Origin: CAZYBG01 sp964645155
Lineage (GTDB): Bacteria; Pseudomonadota; Alphaproteobacteria; Rhodobacterales; Rhodobacteraceae
Direction of reading: 5' to 3'
Assembly: GCA_964645155.1 (NCBI GenBank)
Contig: CAZYBG010000091.1
Location: 1-11,883, forward strand
Length of the DNA stretch: 11,883 nucleotides
Below are positions 1 through 7,007 of the stretch, one piece after another. The notes under the pieces were generated by a model. That model was given only the letters and a program-made list of their open reading frames with translations. It was not told where the DNA came from and did not search any database. The position numbers and the translations under genes were made by a program. The number at the start of each line of letters is the position of its first letter. Position 1 is the first letter of the stretch.

Positions 1-52
1 GTTAGGCCTGCCGCCAGCGTTCGTTCTGAGCCAGGATCAAACTCTCAAGTTG
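1..52 (-). rRNA. rrs: 16S ribosomal RNA, 5' end only (gene continues left of the window)
   Basis: Read on the minus strand from 52 downward, the sequence is the conserved bacterial 16S start: an AGAGTTTGATCCTGGCTCAG segment (the universal 27F primer site) followed by AACGAACGCTGGCGGCAGGC. Only about 52 nt are inside the window. The mature 5' end is placed at about 52 by aligning from memory to the E. coli 5' end, so it may be off by a few bases. The rest of the rRNA operon lies to the left. The AACGAACGCTGGCGGCAGGCCTAAC wording fits alphaproteobacteria. Confidence 0.97.
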
Positions 53-416
53 AAAGGCTGTTGCCAGCCTATCCTTGACGTTCGAACCTCTGCACATCGT
101 CCCTCCGGCAAAGGAGGGATCGTCTCTGCTTGATGTGCTCCGTTCCAAGGGAACGAAGTCCGTCAAACAGTGAAGCTGACACCTTCATCATCGGGGCGAA
201 CCCCTAGAAGGGCGATATGCTTAGGCTGATCCATCGTCTGGACCAAACCGCCCGCATATCTCTTCAGATACCATCGATGTCAAAGAGCGGAGAGACAAAC
301 CGACCGGTGCGCCCTATCTTGTTCGGCGCGCCCGCCTGCATCGTCTGCTCGTTTTCTGCGCTTTTCGGCTTTTCACCGTCCGGCTCCCGTCCGGAGCGTC
401 GCCGCGCCGTTCGGTG
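53..416 (-). other. rRNA operon leader (transcribed spacer before 16S)
   Basis: This is the stretch between the predicted rrn start point (about 416) and the 16S 5' end. It holds no credible protein gene. It contains a good boxA at 279-290, a weaker boxA-like copy at 162-173, and four short perfect hairpins: 55-70 (6-bp stem, TTGC loop), 101-118 (6-bp stem), 141-155 (6-bp stem, 3-nt loop) and 193-204 (4-bp stem, TTCG loop on the RNA strand). Just downstream of boxA the minus strand reads TCTGAAGAGATATGCGGGCGG, a block I recognise from Rhodobacter-type rRNA leaders. The 16S processing stem would also need sequence 3' of 16S, which is not visible. Confidence 0.75.
279..290 (-). promoter_or_regulatory. 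boxA antitermination element of the rrn leader
   Basis: The minus strand reads CGCTCTTTGACA, close to the bacterial boxA consensus TGCTCTTTAACA that recruits NusB/S10 for rRNA antitermination. Its place about 125 nt after the predicted start and before 16S is as expected. A poorer second match, ACTGTTTGACG, lies on the minus strand around 162-173. Confidence 0.7.
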
Positions 417-422
417 AGGGGC

Positions 423-451
423 TATTTACGGAGCCGCGCCGGCGACCGCAA
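423..451 (-). promoter_or_regulatory. rRNA operon promoter (sigma70 type, GC-rich discriminator)
   Basis: On the minus strand a TTGCGG -35 (446-451) is separated by exactly 17 bp from a TAAATA -10 (423-428). The bases after the -10 are GCCCCTC, a G/C-rich discriminator as expected for a stringently controlled rRNA promoter. An A6 tract (456-461) sits just upstream of the -35, and an A7 tract (476-482) lies about two helical turns further out, giving an UP-element-like arrangement. The start point would be near 416. The hexamers match the E. coli consensus only partly, so the assignment rests mainly on spacing, discriminator and position ahead of 16S. Confidence 0.6.
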
Positions 452-480
452 GAGGTTTTTTCCGCGGACATGGCATTTTT

Positions 481-508
481 TTGACAGGCCGCGAAAACCC
501 TTCAAAAT
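481..508 (+). promoter_or_regulatory. Divergent sigma70-like promoter facing away from the rrn operon
   Basis: The plus strand has a perfect TTGACA (481-486), preceded by a run of T, then a 16-bp spacer and CAAAAT (503-508, 4 of 6 matches to TATAAT). The -35 is the best consensus hexamer in the intergenic region, yet it points toward the 3' end of msrQ, where no plus-strand gene is convincing. A transcript would begin near 515. Confidence 0.45.
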
Positions 509-514
509 ATGGGG

Positions 515-637
515 GTTAGCGCAACAAAAGGCACTACAGGCCCGCTGCCCGGCAATAAATGCTTGGCCGAGGAACAACGCTCCCGGCCCGCAGACGCCGA
601 GCTATCCACAGACTCGCCCCGCTCATGCCCCGGGGCG
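515..637 (+). ncRNA. Possible small RNA between the rrn promoter and msrQ
   Basis: This is a tentative interval bounded by the promoter at 481-508 and the hairpin at 615-637. Inside it, 565-588 can fold into an 8-bp stem with one bulged A (GGCCG-A-GGA against TCC-CGGCC, 7-nt loop). No ribosome binding site leads a plausible ORF: the ATG at 509 lies before the expected start point, and its frame runs into the antisense of msrQ. A CTATCCACA sequence at 602-610 is one mismatch from a DnaA box. I do not recognise an RNA family. The region could equally be plain spacer. Confidence 0.2.
615..637. terminator. GC-rich hairpin after msrQ, weak terminator candidate
   Basis: CGCCCCG (615-621) pairs with CGGGGCG (631-637) around a 9-nt loop. 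It begins 18 nt downstream of the msrQ stop codon. It lacks a T-run on either side, so it is only a plausible weak or Rho-assisted terminator for msrQ (minus) and for any transcript coming from 481 (plus). A competing inner palindrome, GCCCCGGGGC, overlaps it. Confidence 0.4.
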
Positions 638-654
638 TTGGCGCAGCCGGACCG

Positions 655-1266
655 TTACGTGCCTCGGCTGGACGCACGTCGCGCCGGCACGAGGCGGATC
701 GCGAGCAGCGCGACCACCGCCGTGGCGTACAGAATAGGCTCGAGCGGCCAGCCCTTCACGAGCACCACGTAGTGCGCCGCGCCGGCGAGCGCGGCGAGAT
801 AGGCCAACCGGTGAAGGCGCCGCCACGCCGCCGCACCGAGCCTGCGCACCGACCAGTCGTTCGAGGTGACCGCCAGGGGCAGCATCGCGGCGAACCCGAC
901 CATGCCGAGGGTGACATAGGGCCGCTTGACGATCTCGGTCCAGATCCGCCCGATCTCGCCAATATCGAGCACCAGCCACACGAGCAGGTGCTGCAGGATG
1001 TAGAAGAACGACAACAGGCCAAGCGCCCGGCGGAACCGCAGAAAGTTCAGCCCCACGAACCGTCTGAGCGGGCTGACCGCAAGGCTCGCGATGAGAAACT
1101 GCAAGCCGATGAGCCCCAGTTCTCGTTCGAGGGCGTTGATCGGCTCGGGACCGAGGCCGCCAGTAAAACCCAGATACCAGAGCCCCGCCGCAGGCAGCAG
1201 CCCTAGGGCATAGAGAGCCCCCGGCGGGCACCGGCGCAGGGCTTCGTTCAGCGTCGCTGCATGCAT
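655..1266 (-). CDS. msrQ: MsrQ, haem-binding membrane subunit of the MsrPQ methionine sulfoxide reductase
   Basis: The 203-residue protein aligns by eye with E. coli MsrQ (YedZ) along its whole length. It is an inner-membrane b-type haem protein of the ferric-reductase-like family that passes electrons from the quinone pool or flavin reductase to periplasmic MsrP. About six hydrophobic segments are visible. Conserved marks include the GGLGPEPI loop (residues 36-43), LHRLAYL near 151-157, and three histidines, H93, H152 and H165, at the places of the haem-ligating/conserved histidines of the family. The ATG (1266-1264) shares one base with the msrP TGA (1268-1266), giving TGATG, so translation is probably coupled. 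An alternative reading frame over nearly the same span is a shadow. Family assignment is secure. The electron donor in this organism is not shown by the sequence. Confidence 0.95.
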   Translation of the reverse strand: MHAATLNEALRRCPPGALYALGLLPAAGLWYLGFTGGLGPEPINALERELGLIGLQFLIASLAVSPLRRFVGLNFLRFRRALGLLSFFYILQHLLVWLVLDIGEIGRIWTEIVKRPYVTLGMVGFAAMLPLAVTSNDWSVRRLGAAAWRRLHRLAYLAALAGAAHYVVLVKGWPLEPILYATAVVALLAIRLVPARRASSRGT

Positions 1267-2162
1267 CAGAAGAACTGCGTCAGGTCCATGCCGGCGTAGA
1301 GACCGGCAACCTCATCGGCGTAGCCGTTGAACATCAGCGTCGGCTCGCGGGGGGAGAACAGGCCGCCGCCAATCCTCCGCTCGGTGGCCTGACTCCACCG
1401 CGGGTGATCGACCTCCGGGTTCACGTTGGAGTAGAAGCCGTACTCCCGCGGATTCTGCAGGTTCCACGTGCATGGCGGCTCCTCGGCCGTGAGGGTCAGC
1501 CGGACGATCGACTTGATCGACTTGAACCCGTACTTCCATGGCACCACGAGGCGGATCGGCGCTCCGTTCTGGTTTGGCATCGGTTCGCCGTAGATGCCGG
1601 TGGCCATCAGGGTGAGCGGATGCATGACCTCGTCCAGACGCAGCCCTTCGACGTAGGGCCAGTCGAGAATCGGATAGCGCTGGCCGGGCATCTCCTCCGG
1701 GCGGACCAGCGTCTCGAAGGCGACGTACTTCGCTGATGGCTGGACGCCGACCTGCTCCAGAAGCGCGCGGAGCTCGAAGCCGTTCCACGGCACGACCATG
1801 CTCCACGCCTCCACGCATCGGAAGCGGTAGATCCGGTCCTCGATTGTCTTGCCGGCGAGCACGTCGGCGAGGTCATAGCTGCCCGGCCGGTCGACCAGAC
1901 CGTCGACCTCGATCGCCCATGGGTCGGTCGTCAGGTTGCCGGCATGGCGCTTGGGGTCTTCCTTGGCGGTCCCGAACTCGTAGAAGTTGTTGTACGAGGT
2001 GATGTCCTCGAGGCTGTTAGGCTCCAGCGCGTCCTGCGCCGCGACGCTTCCGGGTCGCAGCAGCGCTGCCCCGCCTGCTGCCGCGATCAATTGCCGCCTG
2101 TTGATCCAATCGGCTTTCGGCGTCACGTCCGACCACCGCAAACCCGAACTGTAGCGATCCAT
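1266..2162 (-). CDS. msrP: MsrP, periplasmic molybdopterin methionine sulfoxide reductase, Tat-exported
   Basis: The 298-residue catalytic subunit reduces methionine sulfoxide in oxidised envelope proteins. An N-terminal twin-arginine signal is visible (N-R-R-Q-L-I at residues 21-26, then an Ala/Gly/Leu stretch), so it is folded with molybdopterin cofactor before Tat export. The core matches E. coli MsrP closely: SYNNFYEFG (56-64), RCVEAWSMVVPW with C116 as the molybdenum ligand, YVAFET, MPGQ, YPYVEGLRLDE-type and MHPLTLM segments, NGAPIRLVVPWKYGFK, and the C-terminal NPEVDHPRWSQATER and LMFNGYADEV blocks. I chose the ATG at 2162-2160: it is preceded by AAAGGAGG at proper distance and puts the RR motif 22 residues in. 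The frame stays open to 2282, but that extension lacks a ribosome site. msrQ follows with a one-base overlap. R. sphaeroides MsrP is known to repair many periplasmic proteins. Confidence 0.97.
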   Translation of the reverse strand: MDRYSSGLRWSDVTPKADWINRRQLIAAAGGAALLRPGSVAAQDALEPNSLEDITSYNNFYEFGTAKEDPKRHAGNLTTDPWAIEVDGLVDRPGSYDLADVLAGKTIEDRIYRFRCVEAWSMVVPWNGFELRALLEQVGVQPSAKYVAFETLVRPEEMPGQRYPILDWPYVEGLRLDEVMHPLTLMATGIYGEPMPNQNGAPIRLVVPWKYGFKSIKSIVRLTLTAEEPPCTWNLQNPREYGFYSNVNPEVDHPRWSQATERRIGGGLFSPREPTLMFNGYADEVAGLYAGMDLTQFF

Positions 2163-2222
2163 TGGGCGCGCCCTCCTTTGTCTTTCCCGAAGATCGAGCG
2201 CCGGACCCTTTCCGTCCAGCCC

Positions 2223-2240
2223 TGTGACCATCGTCTCACA
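2223..2240. promoter_or_regulatory. Inverted repeat upstream of msrP (possible operator)
   Basis: TGTGA and TCACA half-sites (2223-2227 and 2236-2240) flank an 8-bp centre, about 60 bp before the msrP start codon. The half-sites resemble CRP/FNR-type arms, but the normal CRP/FNR spacing is shorter (4-6 bp between comparable arms), so the regulator is unknown. Symmetry could be by chance. Confidence 0.25.
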
Positions 2241-2317
2241 AGGTTGTGCCATCAGGCCGGCATCGCGCTCACGCCACCTCACCCCGCATCACCTCATCGT
2301 GACTGGACGAGGCAGAC

Positions 2318-2340
2318 GCCCGCGGCTTAGCGCCGCGGGC
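2318..2340. repeat. Perfect 9-bp hairpin between two divergent genes
   Basis: GCCCGCGGC (2318-2326) and GCCGCGGGC (2332-2340) flank a TTAGC loop. Neither side has a T-run, and no gene ends here, so it is not an ordinary terminator. It may be an extragenic palindrome, a boundary against divergent transcription, or a protein-binding site. Confidence 0.6.
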
Positions 2341-2386
2341 AATCACGTCAACCCTCACCAACCCGCCGTCGGCGGAAAACGTCCAA

Positions 2387-2416
2387 TAATCCAGAAGCTT
2401 GATCGGACCATATAGA
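2387..2416 (+). promoter_or_regulatory. Candidate ECF-sigma (RpoE/ChrR-type) promoter for the first FAS1 gene
   Basis: TAATCC (2387-2392), an 18-bp spacer, then TATAGA (2411-2416). As I recall it, the Rhodobacter sphaeroides sigma-E (singlet-oxygen) promoter consensus is about TGATCC-N18-TAAGA, so five of six -35 bases and the spacer agree. A fasciclin gene is also among the reported members of that regulon, again from memory. The -10 alone could also serve a housekeeping promoter, but no good TTGACA lies 17 bp upstream. Confidence 0.35.
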
Positions 2417-2463
2417 GGTGCGGTGCCAGCCACACGGCATCGGCAAAACATGGGAGTGACCAC

Positions 2464-2940
2464 ATGCTTCGCAAAACCGTTCTTGCCCTCACCACGGCGG
2501 CCGCGTTCTCGGCGCCGGCCTTCGCGCAGGACGCCGACATCGTGGATACCGCGGTCGGCGCGGGCAACTTCACCACCCTCGTCGCCGCAGTCGAGGCGGC
2601 CGGCCTGGTCGAGACGCTGAAGGGCGAAGGACCGTTCACGGTCTTCGCGCCAACCGACGAGGCCTTCGCGGCGCTGCCCGAAGGGACGGTCGAGACGCTG
2701 CTCCAGCCCGAGAACCGCGAGCAGCTGACCGCGATCCTCACCTATCACGTCGTGCCCGGTGCGGTCATGTCGACCGATCTCAGCGACGGCATGACCGCCA
2801 CGACCGTTCAGGGGGGCGACGTGACGATCGCGACCGAGGGCGGCGTCATGGTGAACGACGCCAACGTGACGACGGCGGACATCGCCGCCTCGAACGGCGT
2901 CATCCACGTGATCGACAAGGTCATCATGCCGCCGAGCTGA
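2464..2940 (+). CDS. Secreted FAS1 (fasciclin / beta-Ig-H3) domain protein
   Basis: A 158-residue protein with a Sec signal peptide (K4, hydrophobic run, A-P-A-F-A cleavage site after residue 21) and a single FAS1 domain filling the rest. Family motifs are clear: FTVFAPTDEAF (58-68, H1 box), the YH pair (94-95), and NGVIHVIDKVIMP (144-156, H2 box). GGGAG lies 7 nt before the ATG. FAS1 domains bind proteins or matrix and have no known enzymatic activity. The bacterial proteins are periplasmic or extracellular, and their exact job is mostly unknown. The next gene is a close paralogue on the same strand. The candidate promoter at 2387-2416 could place it under singlet-oxygen control, which is inference. 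Length and domain boundaries are normal for a single-domain bacterial FAS1 protein. Confidence 0.93.
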   Translation: MLRKTVLALTTAAAFSAPAFAQDADIVDTAVGAGNFTTLVAAVEAAGLVETLKGEGPFTVFAPTDEAFAALPEGTVETLLQPENREQLTAILTYHVVPGAVMSTDLSDGMTATTVQGGDVTIATEGGVMVNDANVTTADIAASNGVIHVIDKVIMPPS

Positions 2941-2950
2941 GGCCGGCATC

Positions 2951-2976
2951 GGGGCGGGAGGTCACCCTCCCGCCCC
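2951..2976. terminator. Perfect 11-bp hairpin between the two FAS1 genes
   Basis: GGGGCGGGAGG (2951-2961) pairs fully with CCTCCCGCCCC (2966-2976) around a TCAC loop, followed by TCTTC. It begins 10 nt after the first FAS1 stop and ends only 28 nt before the second FAS1 start. It is strong enough to terminate or partly terminate, or to protect the upstream mRNA's 3' end, so the two genes may be expressed at unequal levels. Confidence 0.6.
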
Positions 2977-3004
2977 TCTTCATCGACAACCAGAGGGGAC
3001 ATCC

Positions 3005-3496
3005 ATGGAGCGCAGAGTTTTCTTCAGATTCGCGGCCGCAGCGGCGCTGGCAACCTTTGCCGCCGGTTGCGCGACCGTTCCGTCAGAACCCGATATCGTC
3101 GACATCGCCGCGTCCGACGAGAGGTTCTCAACGCTCGTCGCCGCTGTCGAGGCGGCCGGCCTCGTCGAGACGCTGAAGGGCGACGGCCCGTTCACCGTCT
3201 TTGCGCCGACGAACGAGGCGTTCGCAGCGCTTCCGGCCGGAACGGTCGACAACCTGCTGCTGCCCGAAAACCGCGACGAACTCGTTGCCATCCTGACCTA
3301 CCACGTGGTGTCGGGCACCGCGATGTCGGACCAGTTCGCCGGGCAGCGGCTTCGGGTAACCACCGTGAACGGCGCGACCGTGCAGGTGGACGGCCGCCAG
3401 GGCGTCCGCGTCAACCGCTCCAACGTCACGCAGGCCGACATCGCTGCGTCGAACGGCGTCATCCACGTGATCGACCGCGTGCTCCTGCCCCACTGA
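3005..3496 (+). CDS. FAS1 (fasciclin) domain protein, predicted lipoprotein
   Basis: A 163-residue paralogue of the preceding gene. Its N-terminus differs: M-E-R-R-V-F-F-R, an Ala-rich hydrophobic stretch, then A-A-G-C with C22 as the likely lipidated cysteine. The RR-V-F-F start also resembles a twin-arginine motif, so export could be by Tat or Sec. The -3 lipobox residue is Ala rather than Leu, a weak point. The FAS1 domain has H1 FTVFAPTNEAF (63-73), YH (99-100) and H2 NGVIHVIDRVLLP (150-162). The central segment is nearly identical to the first copy (LVAAVEAAGLVETLKG and beyond), while the region before H2 has diverged. An AGAGGGG ribosome site lies 6 nt before the ATG. It probably anchors a FAS1 domain to a membrane, but its partner is unknown. 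Confidence 0.92.
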   Translation: MERRVFFRFAAAAALATFAAGCATVPSEPDIVDIAASDERFSTLVAAVEAAGLVETLKGDGPFTVFAPTNEAFAALPAGTVDNLLLPENRDELVAILTYHVVSGTAMSDQFAGQRLRVTTVNGATVQVDGRQGVRVNRSNVTQADIAASNGVIHVIDRVLLPH

Positions 3497-3547
3497 ATCG
3501 GGGCTTGGGTTACGGTCGTTCTCTCGGCGACCGGCCAGACATCCAAA

Positions 3548-3573
3548 CGGGGCGGGCTTAGGCACCCGCCCCG
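3548..3573. terminator. Bidirectional terminator between FAS1 and clpB
   Basis: CGGGGCGGG (3548-3556) pairs with CCCGCCCCG (3565-3573) around an 8-nt loop. It sits between two converging genes, 51 nt after the FAS1 stop and 22 nt after the clpB stop. Toward the minus strand it is followed by TTT, and toward the plus strand by CCTTG, so it fits clpB slightly better. Confidence 0.7.
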
Positions 3574-3595
3574 CCTTGTCCGTCCGATCACGACC

Positions 3596-6211
<2,616 letters not shown>

Positions 6212-6285
6212 CGGTAACTCCCTTGTTAAGCGCCCCACTGGCTGCGCCCGTCAAGCGGCACGCGGCACGGGACCTTCGCAAAGGC

Positions 6286-6314
6286 AGATGGTCGTGGCCC
6301 GGGGCAACTTCAAG
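6286..6314 (-). promoter_or_regulatory. RpoH (sigma-32-type) heat-shock promoter of clpB
   Basis: On the minus strand CTTGAA (6309-6314) is followed by a 17-bp spacer and CCATCT (6286-6291). This matches the heat-shock promoter pattern (CTTGAA -35, CC-A-T-like -10) found before clpB and other chaperone genes. It lies about 75 bp before the clpB start codon, in the gap after the preceding minus-strand gene. Confidence 0.7.
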
Positions 6315-6332
6315 ATTGTGCGAGCGGCCGGT

Positions 6333-6614
6333 TCAGTCGATGGCCGGAGTTCCCTCCGGTACCCGTTCTGGCGCAGGCGCGGGCTCGCTCGAGTTGATGT
6401 CGACCAGTGGATCGGCCGGCGTCTCGGGCGCGGTGCCGGCACCGGTCGGCCGGTCGCGGGCCAGCACGTTGTCGGTGGTCTCGGGCGCCAGTTCGGGCAC
6501 CTCGCCGACCGCCAGGAAATAGACGGCGATCAGGGCCACCACGGCACCCGCCACGACCCCGAGCGGGACGATCAGGGAAACGCCCCGGCGGCGCTTCGGC
6601 TGCATGCGGCTCAT
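6333..6614 (-). CDS. Small one-TM protein with acidic Pro-rich tail, unknown function
   Basis: A 93-residue protein I do not recognise. A basic N-terminus (K8, R9, R10, R11) is followed by one hydrophobic segment of about 25 residues (roughly 12-36), then a polar tail rich in Pro, Glu, Asp and Thr. By the positive-inside rule the tail would be periplasmic. The ATG at 6614-6612 is preceded by AAGGA at suitable distance. The same frame is open upstream to 6800, but that part looks non-coding. The gene runs 121 bp upstream of clpB on the same strand with no clear terminator between, though clpB has its own promoter. Architecture resembles the 134-aa protein at 7790-8194. Confidence 0.7.
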   Translation of the reverse strand: MSRMQPKRRRGVSLIVPLGVVAGAVVALIAVYFLAVGEVPELAPETTDNVLARDRPTGAGTAPETPADPLVDINSSEPAPAPERVPEGTPAID

Positions 6615-6667
6615 GTTGATCCTTCCCGATTGCGAGGACGGGTAACCGCCGGGCGTCCGCGATGTTC

Positions 6668-6680
6668 CGCGCGACGCGCG
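6668..6680. repeat. CGCGCG-A-CGCGCG palindrome in a divergent intergenic region
   Basis: A 13-bp alternating purine-pyrimidine palindrome lies in the 139-bp gap between the divergent genes starting at 6614 (minus) and 6754 (plus). It may be a regulator site or just a G+C-rich coincidence. I could not make out a confident promoter on either strand here. Confidence 0.3.
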
Positions 6681-6753
6681 CAGGGTTAGCGCTTTGTTCA
6701 CCTCGCTGTGCGAACGAATAGGGAACCGCCACCGATGCAAAGGGCAGAACGCC

Positions 6754-6945
6754 ATGCACCCCCTGACGCGCCTTGTCATGCTTCGCTTCGACACCGTCAC
6801 CCGCCGCTATATCGGCGATGTCGCGGTGACCCGTCCCGACGGTCGTGAGGAGACGGTGCGCGCCTCGGTCGTCGGCCATCCCGGCTGGGCGCATGAGCGC
6901 GTCGCCCGCCTGCTGATCGGCGCAGCGCGGATGCAGACGATCTGA
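6754..6945 (+). CDS. Small conserved-looking protein ahead of pyrF, unknown function
   Basis: A 63-residue ORF, mixed in character and with no signal peptide or membrane segment. It is rich in Arg and Val (R-Y-I-G-D-V-A-V-T-R-P-D-G, then a helical A-H-E-R-V-A-R-L-L-I-G-A-A segment), suggesting a small alpha/beta cytoplasmic protein. I chose the ATG at 6754, which has AAAGGG about 9 nt upstream. The frame is open from 6694, but that part lacks a ribosome site. It ends 62 bp before pyrF on the same strand with no hairpin between, so the two are probably co-transcribed. I cannot name a family. A link to pyrimidine synthesis is only suggested by position. Confidence 0.65.
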   Translation: MHPLTRLVMLRFDTVTRRYIGDVAVTRPDGREETVRASVVGHPGWAHERVARLLIGAARMQTI

Positions 6946-7007
6946 CCCCGCGGTTGCCAGCGCCGGCACGCGCGGCTACGAGATGCGGCGAGCCGAGGGA
7001 GGCCGCG

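Larger units (their letters stand above)
2163..2463. other. Divergent msrP / FAS1 intergenic region
   Basis: This 301-bp spacer separates msrP (minus) from the first FAS1 gene (plus). It holds the msrP ribosome site, the 2223-2240 inverted repeat, a strong 9-bp hairpin at 2318-2340, a second 5-bp hairpin at 2363-2375 (CCGCC-GTC-GGCGG), and a candidate FAS1 promoter at 2387-2416. No convincing coding sequence is present. The msrP-frame extension to 2282 has no ribosome site and is probably untranslated. Confidence 0.6.

Noticed and set aside
481..655. Replication origin next to rrn
   Set aside because: Only one near-match DnaA box, no AT-rich unwinding region, and no typical origin-linked genes.
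217..737. Two short plus-strand ORFs (66 and 107 aa) in the rRNA leader and promoter region
   Set aside because: They run antisense to the rRNA leader and over promoter elements, lack ribosome sites and look random.
559..1206. A 215-aa plus-strand frame and a 202-aa minus-strand alternative frame over msrQ
   Set aside because: Arg/Pro/Gly-rich shadows. The chosen frame matches MsrQ and overlaps msrP in the usual way.
2163..2282. An N-terminal extension of msrP
   Set aside because: It would add 40 residues ahead of the Tat signal, has no ribosome site, and covers the inverted repeat. AAAGGAGG precedes the shorter start.
2269..2949. A 226-aa minus-strand frame over the first FAS1 gene
   Set aside because: Antisense shadow of a gene with clear signal peptide and FAS1 boxes.
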